From NCBI GenBank assembly GCA_934149465.1, contig CAKPEZ010000001.1, positions 152,381 to 216,380 on the forward strand: a stretch of 64,000 nucleotides of DNA, in the 5' to 3' direction. Shown one piece after another: positions 8,758 through 17,473 of the stretch; positions within the stretch are counted from its first letter, which is position 1, and each line of letters begins with the position of its first letter. Below the pieces are notes generated by a model. The model worked only from the letters and a program-made list of their open reading frames with translations. It did not search any database and was not told the origin of the DNA. The position numbers were made by a program, and so were the translations under genes. The stretch is from an uncultured Bacilli bacterium. GTDB lineage: Bacteria; Bacillota_I; Bacilli_A; RF39; UBA660.

Positions 8758-9929
8758 TATTTTTTAATTCCCTTCAATCCTTTAACCCCTTGATTTTGTA
8801 AAATATTTGTCTCAAATGAGAATATTTTCTTTTCTTTATTCTTATATTCTTTAATAGCAATATTAATCATTGCTTCAAGAAGTTCTGGATAAGAAATATT
8901 TTTTCCTTGCCATAAATAATAAGATAAAGAACCAGGACAAGTATTAGCTTCATTTATATATATTTTATTACTCTTTTTATCTATTAAATAGTCAAAACGA
9001 ACAACACCACTATCATTTAAAATCTTAAATGCTAAAAGAGAATATTCTTCAATTTGTTTGCGCATCTCTTCTGAAATACGAGCAGGCATTATTCTTCTTG
9101 CAGAAGTCATTCCTTTAGAACAGCCAGTTTTAGAACCACCAATATATTTATCCCTATACGATAATATTTCATCTTCTTTTAAAACTTCTTCAATAACAGA
9201 AGTTTCTGCCTTAGTATAATTACCTAATACAGCACAGTTACACTCAGTAAGATTTTCTACCATCTCTTCAACTAAAATCTTATTATCATATTTAATAACT
9301 TCTTCAATTGCATCTTTTAGCTTATCAGGATTATCAACTTTTACAATACCAACGCTACTACCAAGACGAGCTGGTTTTAAAATAACTGGATATTTTAATG
9401 TAGAAATTCTCTCACTTACTAAGTCAGGATCTTTTAAAAATTCATCATCAAAGAAAGAAACATATTTACAAACTGGAAGACCATTTATCTCAAATAATTG
9501 TTTCATAAATACTTTATCTTGACCTACGCTAGAAGCAAAAATATTACTTCCTACATAAGGAACACCAACTAATTCTAAATATCCTTGAATAGTTCCATCT
9601 TCCATTCCATAGCCATGGACTATTGGAAATGCTAAATCAATTTCGTTAATTTCTCTTTTTAAAAATCCTGTGCTTTGTAAAACAAAACGTCCTTTTTTAT
9701 TAATTAAGTTTACTTTTTTAGCATATTTCTTTATAAGAGAAAAATCTTTATAACTTTCAATATCCATAAGCATAGGACCAGTATACCATTCTAAATCTTT
9801 AGTAATATAAATAGGAATAATCTCATACTTCTCAGTATCCATATATTCCATTGCTTGAACTGCAGAAATTACAGAAATTTCATGTTCAACAGTTTTTCCC
9901 CCAAAAATAACACCTAATTTAATTTTCAT
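8757..9929 (-). CDS. ddl: D-alanine-D-alanine ligase
   Basis: This ATP-grasp enzyme joins two D-alanines for the peptidoglycan stem peptide. The N-terminus has the Ddl signature GVIFGGKTVEHEISVIS. VHGYGMEDG (about residue 105), the Lys/ATP region VILKPARLGSSVGI (about 185) and the catalytic end INEANTCPGSLSYYLW (about 330) are intact. At 390 residues it is slightly longer than average because of a basic C-terminal tail. The ATG at 9929 was preferred over a GTG 12 nt upstream because AAGG lies 7 nt before it. It overlaps the upstream hydrolase gene by 11 bp and the downstream ruvA by one codon. Confidence 0.95.
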   Translation of the reverse strand: MKIKLGVIFGGKTVEHEISVISAVQAMEYMDTEKYEIIPIYITKDLEWYTGPMLMDIESYKDFSLIKKYAKKVNLINKKGRFVLQSTGFLKREINEIDLAFPIVHGYGMEDGTIQGYLELVGVPYVGSNIFASSVGQDKVFMKQLFEINGLPVCKYVSFFDDEFLKDPDLVSERISTLKYPVILKPARLGSSVGIVKVDNPDKLKDAIEEVIKYDNKILVEEMVENLTECNCAVLGNYTKAETSVIEEVLKEDEILSYRDKYIGGSKTGCSKGMTSARRIMPARISEEMRKQIEEYSLLAFKILNDSGVVRFDYLIDKKSNKIYINEANTCPGSLSYYLWQGKNISYPELLEAMINIAIKEYKNKEKKIFSFETNILQNQGVKGLKGIKK

Positions 9930-10668
9930 AATTACCTTCACTTTCTTTTTCTAAAAACTTATCTAAAACATTAATAGTTCTAGTTAATTCTTCTAAATAA
10001 GCATAATGTGTGCATTTTTCATAAATGACAAGACCAGCATCTTTTATAAGCTTTTCAAGTTTCATTGCTTCTTCTACTGGAACTGCTGTATCATTTCTTC
10101 CCCATATTAATAACGTAGGACAATTAATTTTTTTAGCTTCTTCAGTTAAATTACAATTAACTCTTTTTACTAAGACTTCTTTCATAACTTTAGAAGCATT
10201 TCGGTAGTCAACAGAACCAATATGGTTTTTCGCCCAATCTTCTAATTTATTTAAGAAAGGAATTTTCTTTAAAGTCTTTAATAAAAGTACTTTAACAGAT
10301 TTTTTTTCTGTTTTTTCAAAAGGAGATGCTAATAAAATAAGTTTACAAACATCATACTTAGAAGCATAGCTAATTGCAATACTTCCACCAAAAGAATGTC
10401 CTATCATAATAGGATCTTTTACTTTAAGTTCAGTAAAAAGCTTATAAAGAAGATCAGCATATTCTAAAGTAGAATATCCATAAGGTGGTTCTTCACTTTT
10501 GCCAAATCCTGGTAAATCAACTATTATAATTCGAAAAGCATGTTTAAATGCATTTCCTAACGGCTTCATCATTTCAATATTTTGACCCCATCCATGAAGT
10601 AAAATGAAAGGTCTCGCATTCTTTTCACCATATTCTATATAATTTATATAAATATCATCTATTTTCAT
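9919..10668 (-). CDS. alpha/beta-fold hydrolase
   Basis: This 249-residue serine hydrolase has an oxyanion-hole region HGWGQ near residue 26, nucleophile elbow GHSFGG (Ser near 91), an acid in WGRNDTAVP (about 190) and the catalytic His in CTHYAYLE (about 220). It lacks a signal peptide, so it should act in the cytoplasm; the substrate is not predictable. The ATG at 10668 has AGGTGA upstream, making the GTG at 10677 unlikely. It overlaps ddl and probably shares its transcript. Confidence 0.85.
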   Translation of the reverse strand: MKIDDIYINYIEYGEKNARPFILLHGWGQNIEMMKPLGNAFKHAFRIIIVDLPGFGKSEEPPYGYSTLEYADLLYKLFTELKVKDPIMIGHSFGGSIAISYASKYDVCKLILLASPFEKTEKKSVKVLLLKTLKKIPFLNKLEDWAKNHIGSVDYRNASKVMKEVLVKRVNCNLTEEAKKINCPTLLIWGRNDTAVPVEEAMKLEKLIKDAGLVIYEKCTHYAYLEELTRTINVLDKFLEKESEGNYEN

Positions 10669-10750
10669 TAAATTCACCTATATACATTATACAATAATAT
10701 TATATTTTAGCATAATAAAACTGTGATATTTTACTTAACTTGTGTCAAAT

Positions 10751-10775
10751 AAAAGAAAAAAGCCTAATAAAGGCT
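10751..10775 (-). terminator. obg terminator
   Basis: On the minus strand AGCCT-TTATT-AGGCT is followed by TTTTTCTTTT just after the obg stop codon. The stem is short (5 bp) but the T tract is good. Confidence 0.6.
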
Positions 10776-12048
10776 ATCTTTCATATTCAAATTCATAGTT
10801 CAAAATACGAACTATATCACCATCTTCTGCTCCAAGTTTATCTAATTTTTCATCAATACCCATCTTCTTTAATTTATTAGCAAATCTAATCAAAGCTTCC
10901 TCAGTATTAAAATTAGACATTCTAAGAAGTTTTTCTACTTCTTCCCCTCTTACTACCCAAACATTTCCTTCTTTAATAATAGTAAAAGGTTCTTCTTTCT
11001 TAAATTTATATAATACGTGACTTTCTATCTTCTCTTCTTCAAAAAGAGGCATACTCTGAGTCTTTTCAATTAAATCACCTAAATAAGTAATAACTTCTTC
11101 AAGTCCTACATTATTATATGTACTCACCTCAAAAACAGGCACATTAGAAACACGCTTTTTAAATTTCAAAAGATTATCTTTAGCACTTTCTAAATCCATC
11201 TTATTAGCAATAATAATTTGTGGTTTATCAAGTAATTTTTTATCATAAGATTCTAATTCTTTATTTATTTTTAAATAGTCTTCATAAGGATCTCTACCTT
11301 CAGTAGCAGCCATATCAATAACATGACATAATACTTTACATCTAGTAGCATGCCTTAAGAACTGATAACCAAGACCTACTCCTAAAGAAGCTCCTTCAAT
11401 TAACCCAGGTAAATCTGCCATAACAAATTTTTGTCTTTTCTTAGTAGTAACTACTCCTAAATTAGGAGATAATGTAGTAAAATGATATGCCCCAATTTTA
11501 GGATTAGCCGAAGAAATTATCGATAGTATAGAAGATTTTCCTACGCTAGGCATTCCAATTAAACCAGCATCAGCCATTACTCTAAGTTCAACTTTTAAAG
11601 TTCTTTTTTCTCCAGGTTCTCCTCTTTCAGCTACACTAGGACAAGGATTTGTTCTAGTTGCTAAAGCAACATTACCTCTTCCGCCTCTTCCGCCTTTGGC
11701 AACAATTACTTCTTCTCCATTTTTAGTAAGATCTGCTACTATAAAATTACTATCAAGATCACGAACAACAGTCCCTACTGGAACCTTTATATATAAATCT
11801 GCTCCATTTTTACCATTTTGATTTTTTCCTTGACCATTAAGTCCATTATTCCCAACAAATTTATGACGATATTTTAAATCTATAAGAGTTTTAAGACCTT
11901 CATCAGCAACGAAAATAACGTCACCACCCTTACCACCGCTACCACCAAATGGTCCTCCCATAGGAATAAACTTTTCCCTACGATAAGCCATACATCCTTC
12001 TCCACCAGTACCAGCAATAACTTCTATTTTTGTTTCATCTATAAACAT
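10774..12048 (-). CDS. obg: GTPase Obg (CgtA)
   Basis: Obg is an essential GTPase in 50S assembly and stress signalling; in Bacillus it also connects to sporulation. The glycine-rich Obg fold fills about residues 1-158 (GGSGGKGGD, GGRGGRGN). The G domain carries GMPSVGKSS near 163, the switch region FTTLSPNLGVV, DLPGLIEGA and NKMD near 280. The C-terminal OCT domain follows (about residues 345-424, GNVWVVRGEEVEKLL). The 424-residue length matches Bacillus Obg. AGAGGTGATC precedes the ATG. Confidence 0.97.
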   Translation of the reverse strand: MFIDETKIEVIAGTGGEGCMAYRREKFIPMGGPFGGSGGKGGDVIFVADEGLKTLIDLKYRHKFVGNNGLNGQGKNQNGKNGADLYIKVPVGTVVRDLDSNFIVADLTKNGEEVIVAKGGRGGRGNVALATRTNPCPSVAERGEPGEKRTLKVELRVMADAGLIGMPSVGKSSILSIISSANPKIGAYHFTTLSPNLGVVTTKKRQKFVMADLPGLIEGASLGVGLGYQFLRHATRCKVLCHVIDMAATEGRDPYEDYLKINKELESYDKKLLDKPQIIIANKMDLESAKDNLLKFKKRVSNVPVFEVSTYNNVGLEEVITYLGDLIEKTQSMPLFEEEKIESHVLYKFKKEEPFTIIKEGNVWVVRGEEVEKLLRMSNFNTEEALIRFANKLKKMGIDEKLDKLGAEDGDIVRILNYEFEYER

Positions 12049-12129
12049 AACAGATCACCTCTTTTTATATAATTATATCCTAATTTGTGCAAAAAAAAAA
12101 GACATATTCATTATTCTTTAATATTTGAA

Positions 12130-12157
12130 GGGAAAAACCTCTTATATGAAGTTTCCC
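12130..12157 (-). other. hairpin downstream of the 77-residue gene
   Basis: GGGAAA and TTTCCC, extended by a second short helix, form an interrupted stem of about 11 bp starting 13 nt after the stop codon of the 12171-12404 gene. There is no immediate T tract, so it may be a stability hairpin instead of a terminator. Confidence 0.35.
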
Positions 12158-12170
12158 ATATCTAAAGTAT

Positions 12171-12404
12171 TTATTTTTTTTGAGCAAACATTGTCGCTCC
12201 CACTAAAATCAAAATAACTACCACCATACCAATAATTACAGCATTCAAATTATTCGCATTAAAAGCATCGCTTACAATAGCACCTTGCTGAACAATCGCA
12301 TTAGTATTAACAAGCTTGCTAGCATTTATTGTATCAGAATTTTCTAAAGCATTTGTAATAGTTGGCCTGCTCAATATTAAAAACAATAAGAACTTTTTTT
12401 TCAT
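12171..12404 (-). CDS. small secreted/membrane protein (77 aa), unknown
   Basis: No family recognised. The N-terminus (MKKKFLLFLIL) looks like a short signal or anchor. A roughly 35-residue polar section follows, then a strong C-terminal membrane segment (VIIGMVVVILILVGATMFA) ending in basic residues. AAGGAG lies 10 nt before the ATG, and a TATAAT is found about 50 nt upstream (12454-12459 on plus), so it may have its own promoter. It lies downstream of the degenerate CPBP gene. It could be a two-span small protein or a C-terminally anchored surface peptide. Confidence 0.6.
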   Translation of the reverse strand: MKKKFLLFLILSRPTITNALENSDTINASKLVNTNAIVQQGAIVSDAFNANNLNAVIIGMVVVILILVGATMFAQKK

Positions 12405-12510
12405 ACTGATAACGCTCCTTCTAAATCCCGTCTATTCTACTAGTCGGAATATCATTATACAACAATATTGCAAATTTGTTTCATATAAGACAGTAATTTG
12501 ACATATTTTT

Positions 12511-13188
12511 TTATAATCCTAGTAAAAAACCAAGAGTTGGAATCAAATTATAAAGTATTCTCATAGAAATACTAACAGTTATATTATTAGTCTTATAATA
12601 AGCATAGGAAAATGAAGAATTAAGCGCTAATAAAGGAATTATTCCTAAATAAGACAAAGAATTTTCTGCAGTTAAAGCAATAGTAAAGAAAACATTAATA
12701 AATGAAGTAATTAAAATAAATTGCCACTTACTAGAAAATATCTTTTTTAAATTCTTCTTAAATACTAATTCTTCCGTAATTGGATAATACAAAATAGTCA
12801 TAAGGACATAAAGAAAAGCATTCTTATTAAATCCTTCTTTAATAACAGAATCATTAACAATAGTAAAATTAGGCCAAATAGCATGTAAAATAACTTTGCA
12901 AACTATCATAATACCAAGACCCACTAATAAAGAAAATAAAGCTGTTTTAAAATAACTTTTAAAATTCTTTTTATATTTTAAAAGATCGTTTCTTAAATCA
13001 TCATAATATAAAGCAATAAGTAAAAACATAAAAACAAAGTTACTAAAAAATTTCAAATATAAAGTTGAAGTTTCACTTAAATTTAAAAGTCCTATCAAAG
13101 AATTAGAAAAATATGGCCATACAAAGAAAAGAATTATTATTAAGATGGCCATCCCTAAATTTTTTAAACGTTCTTTTTGCAAGTTCAT
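12511..13188 (-). CDS. degenerate CPBP-family membrane protein
   Basis: This 225-residue polytopic membrane protein has the CPBP/Abi fold signature only in part. The acidic pair is present (ITEELVFKKNL, about residue 138). The second motif has lost its His (SFINVFFTI), and the third reads SMRILYN where a functional relative has SMHFFHN. With both metal-binding histidines absent, catalysis is unlikely; an immunity- or scaffold-like role is an inference. The ATG at 13188 has AGGTGG 8 nt upstream. It lies just downstream of a 16-codon mini-gene and upstream of a 77-residue membrane peptide gene. Confidence 0.75.
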   Translation of the reverse strand: MNLQKERLKNLGMAILIIILFFVWPYFSNSLIGLLNLSETSTLYLKFFSNFVFMFLLIALYYDDLRNDLLKYKKNFKSYFKTALFSLLVGLGIMIVCKVILHAIWPNFTIVNDSVIKEGFNKNAFLYVLMTILYYPITEELVFKKNLKKIFSSKWQFILITSFINVFFTIALTAENSLSYLGIIPLLALNSSFSYAYYKTNNITVSISMRILYNLIPTLGFLLGL

Positions 13189-13270
13189 CACATATACCAC
13201 CTATCCTTATTACAATAATTATAACGCAGATTTTTAAATATTCCAACTACTTTTTTTAGTTTTATAAAAA

Positions 13271-13296
13271 ATACTAACCTTTTTTAAGGTTAGTAT
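13271..13296 (-). terminator. strong terminator after the 16-codon mini-gene
   Basis: An 11-bp perfect stem (ATACTAACCTT / AAGGTTAGTAT) with a 4-nt loop is followed on the minus strand by TTTTT. It begins only 6 nt after the mini-gene stop codon. Confidence 0.9.
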
Positions 13297-13302
13297 GAGA
13301 AA

Positions 13303-13353
13303 TTATACCCAGCTAAAAATGAACCAAAACCAACTAGTTTTACCTTTTTTCAT
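13303..13353 (-). CDS. 16-codon Trp-rich peptide gene
   Basis: On the minus strand ATG at 13353 opens a frame for MKKGKTSWFWFIFSWV ending in TAA (13305-13303). AGGAGG (13368-13363) is 9 nt upstream. A complete promoter precedes it and an 11-bp terminator follows 6 nt after the stop, so it forms a self-contained transcription unit. The peptide has a basic head and a hydrophobic tail with three Trp and three Phe. It could be a tiny membrane-active peptide, a leader peptide that controls the downstream CPBP gene by attenuation, or a small RNA with a chance frame. No homology is claimed. Confidence 0.55.
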   Translation of the reverse strand: MKKGKTSWFWFIFSWV

Positions 13354-13390
13354 TTTTCCTATCCTCCTTTTCCATTCTACTTACACCTTA

Positions 13391-13419
13391 ATTATAACAT
13401 TAACCTCTAAAAAAAACAA
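13391..13419 (-). promoter_or_regulatory. promoter of the 16-codon mini-gene
   Basis: On the minus strand TTGTTT (13419-13414), a 17-nt spacer and a perfect TATAAT (13396-13391) lie about 40 nt before the mini-gene ATG. Confidence 0.65.
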
Positions 13420-13447
13420 TTATTTTCTTTTAAAGAATTATGGGAAA

Positions 13448-14299
13448 TTATGAGTTAGATTCTTCATTAGAAGCTGTTTCATCTAAAATAATGTTATATT
13501 CTAAATTAACTAAATATTTGCTTACTTTATTGTCAATTAATTTAACAACATTAGTATAATCAACATTAATTAAATAATTTTGATCTTGAATAACTTCTAT
13601 CTCAACATAATCATCTTCTTTATAGCCAGCAATAAGCTCTTTTATATATAGATGATATACTTTTACAATCTTTCCATCTTTATAGATAGTAGTTGAATAT
13701 AAAACAGCATGATCTACATAATTCTTTATATAATCAAGATCTATATATTGTTTATTTACTACATCATAAACATCATCTTCTAATACTAATGTTTCTCCTA
13801 AATAATATTTATCATCTTTATAAGTATATTCATTTTTACCTTTTTCATCTTTCTTAACTATAGTAGTTAAAGAGTCTTCTTTAATTCCTGAATAAACATA
13901 ATTACTTATCTTCTTTCCTTCAGTAATCTCAATATTAGCACTATAAGTATAATTACTATTTTTTAATTCTGTAAATATATCTTTATTTATTGTATTATCT
14001 TCTTTAGTATCATTATTTTTTTGTTCATTATTAGAATTGTTTCCGCTTTGATTAGTTCCATTATTAGTATTAGGATTACTCCAATACATTGAAGATGAAG
14101 AAAGTAATGAATAAATAAGAAGCGCTATAAAAAGAGCTACATAAGCAACATATTTACGCTTAGAAGCAACCTTTTTTGCTTTCTTATCTTCCTTTGAATC
14201 ATCTTTTTGATCATAAGGCTTATGAACTACTTCCTTTTTTGTTTTTGCTTCATCTTCTTCTAACTGTTTTTGATAATTAAACGTAAAATTATTATTCAT
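13448..14299 (-). CDS. single-span membrane protein of unknown function
   Basis: This 283-residue protein has an acidic/basic cytoplasmic head of about 48 residues (KDDSKEDKKAKK), one membrane segment (YVAYVALFIALLIYSLLSSS, about 50-70), an Asn/Gly/Ser linker and an extracytoplasmic domain with beta-rich character. The outer domain has alternating polar strands but no motif I recognise. It starts 10 bp after the fmt stop codon, so it is likely in the same transcript. A role at the cell surface is inferred only from topology. Confidence 0.7.
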   Translation of the reverse strand: MNNNFTFNYQKQLEEDEAKTKKEVVHKPYDQKDDSKEDKKAKKVASKRKYVAYVALFIALLIYSLLSSSSMYWSNPNTNNGTNQSGNNSNNEQKNNDTKEDNTINKDIFTELKNSNYTYSANIEITEGKKISNYVYSGIKEDSLTTIVKKDEKGKNEYTYKDDKYYLGETLVLEDDVYDVVNKQYIDLDYIKNYVDHAVLYSTTIYKDGKIVKVYHLYIKELIAGYKEDDYVEIEVIQDQNYLINVDYTNVVKLIDNKVSKYLVNLEYNIILDETASNEESNS

Positions 14300-14309
14300 A
14301 CCACTTCGC

Positions 14310-15245
14310 CTACTTTAACACTATTCCTATTAAATCAGTGCCTTTAATTCCATTTAAATAATCTCTTACTAAAGTCTTTTTCTTTCCTTCAAGCTGAATT
14401 TCTAATATTTTTAAGGCACCATCACAAGTTTTAATAATTATTCCATCTTTGGTAATATCAACTATTTCCCCATTTTCTCCATCATACTTTTTATTAAGTA
14501 TTTCTGTTCTAAAGATCTTTATTCTTTTATTTTCTAAATAAGCATACGCTCCTGGATTAGAATTAAGCCCCCTAATTAAATTAAAAATATCTCTAGTCTT
14601 TTTAGTAAAATCTATTTTCTCTTCTTCCTTAGTAACATTTAATCCAAAAGTTACTTCATCTTCTCTTTGTTTAATTCTTACATTGGTCCCATTAATAATA
14701 GATGGAAGCGTATCTAATAATAAATCTCTTCCTAAAAAAGACATTTTTTCATACAAACTATCTAAATATTCATTATCATCTATCAGAATTTCCCTAGTTG
14801 CAATAATATCTCCGGCATCCATTTTTTCATTCATATACATAACGGTTACTCCTGTTTTATCATAACCATCAATAAGAGCATGATGAATTGGTGCTCCACC
14901 TCTTAGTTTAGGAAGAATAGATCCATGAACATTAATTGCCCCTAATCTAGGAAGATCTAATAAAGCTTTAGGAATAATTTGACCATAAGCACAAGTTATA
15001 ATCAAATCAGGATGAACTTCTACTATTTTTTCATAATCTTTTCTAATTTTTAATGGCTGAAAGACTTCTATATTATTTCTAATAGCAAGTTCTTTTACTG
15101 GAGAATAAATAATATCTCCTTTTCTATTTCTTTCATTATCTGGTTGACATACAACTAAACTAACACTATATTTTGAAAGTATTCCTTCTAAAACATTTGC
15201 TGCAAAAGAAGGAGTCCCCATAAAAACTATCTTTAAATTTTTCAT
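14310..15245 (-). CDS. fmt: methionyl-tRNA formyltransferase
   Basis: It formylates initiator Met-tRNA using 10-formyltetrahydrofolate. The N-terminus KIVFMGTPSFAANVLE and the catalytic region NVHGSILPKLRGGAPIHHAL (Asn, His near 106-109) plus the Asp in TVMYMNEKMDAGDI are intact. The C-terminal OB-like domain is present. The 311-residue length is typical. No peptide deformylase gene is adjacent; upstream is the prepilin-like gene. Confidence 0.96.
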   Translation of the reverse strand: MKNLKIVFMGTPSFAANVLEGILSKYSVSLVVCQPDNERNRKGDIIYSPVKELAIRNNIEVFQPLKIRKDYEKIVEVHPDLIITCAYGQIIPKALLDLPRLGAINVHGSILPKLRGGAPIHHALIDGYDKTGVTVMYMNEKMDAGDIIATREILIDDNEYLDSLYEKMSFLGRDLLLDTLPSIINGTNVRIKQREDEVTFGLNVTKEEEKIDFTKKTRDIFNLIRGLNSNPGAYAYLENKRIKIFRTEILNKKYDGENGEIVDITKDGIIIKTCDGALKILEIQLEGKKKTLVRDYLNGIKGTDLIGIVLK

Positions 15246-15259
15246 CTAATCACCTTTTT

Positions 15260-16945
15260 CTAATAATATACTGTCGAACACTGTCTACTTGAAGAAGATG
15301 AACATGAAGAAGTAGTATCTTCCCAGCTACTCCAGCTGTCGCATCCACAAGAAGAGCAGCTTCTATTATTTACTGAGCAACCACATACTGATCCAGTTCC
15401 TTGATTATAAGTATCACAGCCACATGATGAGTTTCGACAAGATTTATAAGTTGCACAACTACATGATGAACATCTTTTATAAGTTATACAGCTTCTACGA
15501 AATTCAGTACAACGCCTACTATTCCCACTTCCAGAACAAGTTATTTTATTGTATTCGTTAGAACTTGAAGAACCATCTGCTCCATAAGTTGAGCCAATTT
15601 TTTTCCATGCACTATAAGTTTCACAGCCACAAGCAGAACAACGATTTCTAGTTTCACATCCACAAGAACTATTTCGGCAACTAGAATAAGTTTGACATCC
15701 AAAACTAGAGTCTCTACAAGTAGCATAAGTATCACATCCAGCACTAGAACAACGACTACAAGTGTTGCAAGTTCTAGTTTGTGTTCTATTTTCTATTGAT
15801 ACATCACATGTTCCTTCATTCCCCGCTGCATCAATTACAGTATAAGTAGTATTTTTTTTAACATTATTATATGGGTATTCTTTAATTAAATCATTAGTTT
15901 CATTAAAACCACTCTTATCATCAATGGCTTTTACAGTAACTAAAACACCACTGGAAGATCCATCTCCTTTTGAAGTAGTACAAGTAGGAGAAGTAGTATC
16001 AATAAGACCTATCGCTAAAGAATTACTCTTATTATTAATTCCATCAGTCGTCTTAGCTTGAATTACATATTCCCCTTCTTTATCATAAATATATTTATAT
16101 ATAAGATTACTATCTGTCTTAGTTAAAAGAGAATCATTCTTAACATTAATCCACTCTCCTGATACATTCATTCTATAAAAATGATCTAAATTATTATTTG
16201 GATCATTATAAGTAATAGTAACCGTCTTAGTTTTAGACCATCCTTTTTCTAAAGTTTCTATAATAGGTGCTGATATATCATTTAAACTTTGAGTTAAAGA
16301 TTTAGTAGCTTCTTTATGACCTTTATTTACACATTTAGCTTCTAATTTTAGTAACTCATCACTTTTTAAATTATCAAATGTTAAATGCTGAATAATATTT
16401 TTACTATTATCTACATTGATTCTAATAAACTGATTAGTCTTTAAATCTTTATATTCTAAATATGCTAAATTTGAATTAGAATTAGAGCAAATTAAATCAT
16501 AATCAATAGACTTAGTAGTAGTAATAATATTTTCAAAATCAATATTTGGATAAGAAGAATCAAAAGTACAAGTACCCTTTTCATTAATTATCTCATATAT
16601 TTTATTTTGATTAGGTTCCATAGTAACTAAGATTTTCTTTGTTTCACCAAACTCATTTACCTTATCATTAGTTTTCTTTATATAACCTTTATCAGCTAAC
16701 TCTTTTACAGTAATACATACTTGTTTATAACCATCACCAGTATCTTCCCAATTAACATTTTCAGGGTATTCTTCTACATACAAAGAAGCAGATTTTTTAA
16801 TATTCATCGCAAATAAATTATCTGATTTTTCTTTCTCAAGATCAAGTAATTTTATTACAGAAGGAATAGTAAAAGATAAAATTAAAGCAAGAACCAATAC
16901 TCCCATTAATAACTCGATTAAAGTAAAACCCTTTTTCTTTTTCAT
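15260..16945 (-). CDS. prepilin-like protein with a cysteine-rich repeat tail
   Basis: The 561-residue product begins with a type III prepilin signal (KKKKGFTLIELLMG), with expected cleavage between Gly and Phe and Glu at +5, followed by the hydrophobic pilin helix. A globular part (about 40-230) and Ig-like or repeat segments follow. The last ~165 residues contain 28 Cys in repeats of the form SSCGC(D/E)TY and SSCRNSSC. Pili with such tails are uncommon, and extensive disulfides or metal binding seem likely. The ATG at 16945 has AGGTG 7 nt upstream and yields the canonical signal. PilD and PilC are encoded at 41-44 kb, and a CPWC thioredoxin lies two genes upstream. It could be a pseudopilin or adhesin tip. 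Confidence 0.8.
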   Translation of the reverse strand: MKKKKGFTLIELLMGVLVLALILSFTIPSVIKLLDLEKEKSDNLFAMNIKKSASLYVEEYPENVNWEDTGDGYKQVCITVKELADKGYIKKTNDKVNEFGETKKILVTMEPNQNKIYEIINEKGTCTFDSSYPNIDFENIITTTKSIDYDLICSNSNSNLAYLEYKDLKTNQFIRINVDNSKNIIQHLTFDNLKSDELLKLEAKCVNKGHKEATKSLTQSLNDISAPIIETLEKGWSKTKTVTITYNDPNNNLDHFYRMNVSGEWINVKNDSLLTKTDSNLIYKYIYDKEGEYVIQAKTTDGINNKSNSLAIGLIDTTSPTCTTSKGDGSSSGVLVTVKAIDDKSGFNETNDLIKEYPYNNVKKNTTYTVIDAAGNEGTCDVSIENRTQTRTCNTCSRCSSAGCDTYATCRDSSFGCQTYSSCRNSSCGCETRNRCSACGCETYSAWKKIGSTYGADGSSSSNEYNKITCSGSGNSRRCTEFRRSCITYKRCSSCSCATYKSCRNSSCGCDTYNQGTGSVCGCSVNNRSCSSCGCDSWSSWEDTTSSCSSSSSRQCSTVYY

Positions 16946-17023
16946 AAAAAAACACCTCATATTTACAATTTCATTATATCATCTCTATATAAGATTATCA
17001 AGAAAAAAAGAAACAAAAGTAAT

Positions 17024-17458
17024 TTACTTGTTTCTAATTATTTCATATTCTATTTTATTTATACCTGTAAGTGCTTTATCAGAAGATGTCTTAATAGTAT
17101 AAGTGCTATTATTAGCTAATGTAGAGTCAACAGGTGCATACAAACTAGCAAGAATATTATCATCCTTATAAAAATTAATCTTAATGCTACCAACATAGTT
17201 ATTATTGGCAGTACTCATAATAGTAGCTTTATACATAGACGTTTTTCCATCATAAGTAATATTAATATCATCAATAATCAAATTATCAATAGTTCTTTTT
17301 TCTATAAGAGTTTTATCACTTACTGTTATATAATCTTTATTACTTGAAGGATCATCTTGTTTCTTGTTACTTTGGCATGCACATAAAGTAACTAATAACA
17401 AAAGTATAAAAATTACTTTAATATTAGCACTTATGTTTTTTCCTAAATACGTTTTCAT
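17024..17458 (-). CDS. lipoprotein of unknown function
   Basis: This 144-residue protein has a signal peptide with a lipobox (LCAC, Cys near residue 28), so the mature part should be lipid-anchored outside the membrane. About 35 polar residues lead into a small beta-rich domain (IDDINITYDG, YKATIMSTANNNYVGSIKINFYKDD). It resembles the FxLYD-type small lipoprotein domains of Bacillota, though I hold that loosely. It is 15 bp downstream of the thioredoxin-like gene and probably in the same transcript. Confidence 0.65.
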   Translation of the reverse strand: MKTYLGKNISANIKVIFILLLLVTLCACQSNKKQDDPSSNKDYITVSDKTLIEKRTIDNLIIDDINITYDGKTSMYKATIMSTANNNYVGSIKINFYKDDNILASLYAPVDSTLANNSTYTIKTSSDKALTGINKIEYEIIRNK

Positions 17459-17473
17459 TATATTACCTACCCT

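Noticed and set aside
15300..15780. CRISPR-like appearance of repeated short motifs in the cysteine-rich part of the prepilin gene.
   Set aside because: The repeats are codon-level repeats in a long open frame, vary in length and sequence, and have no spacer regularity.
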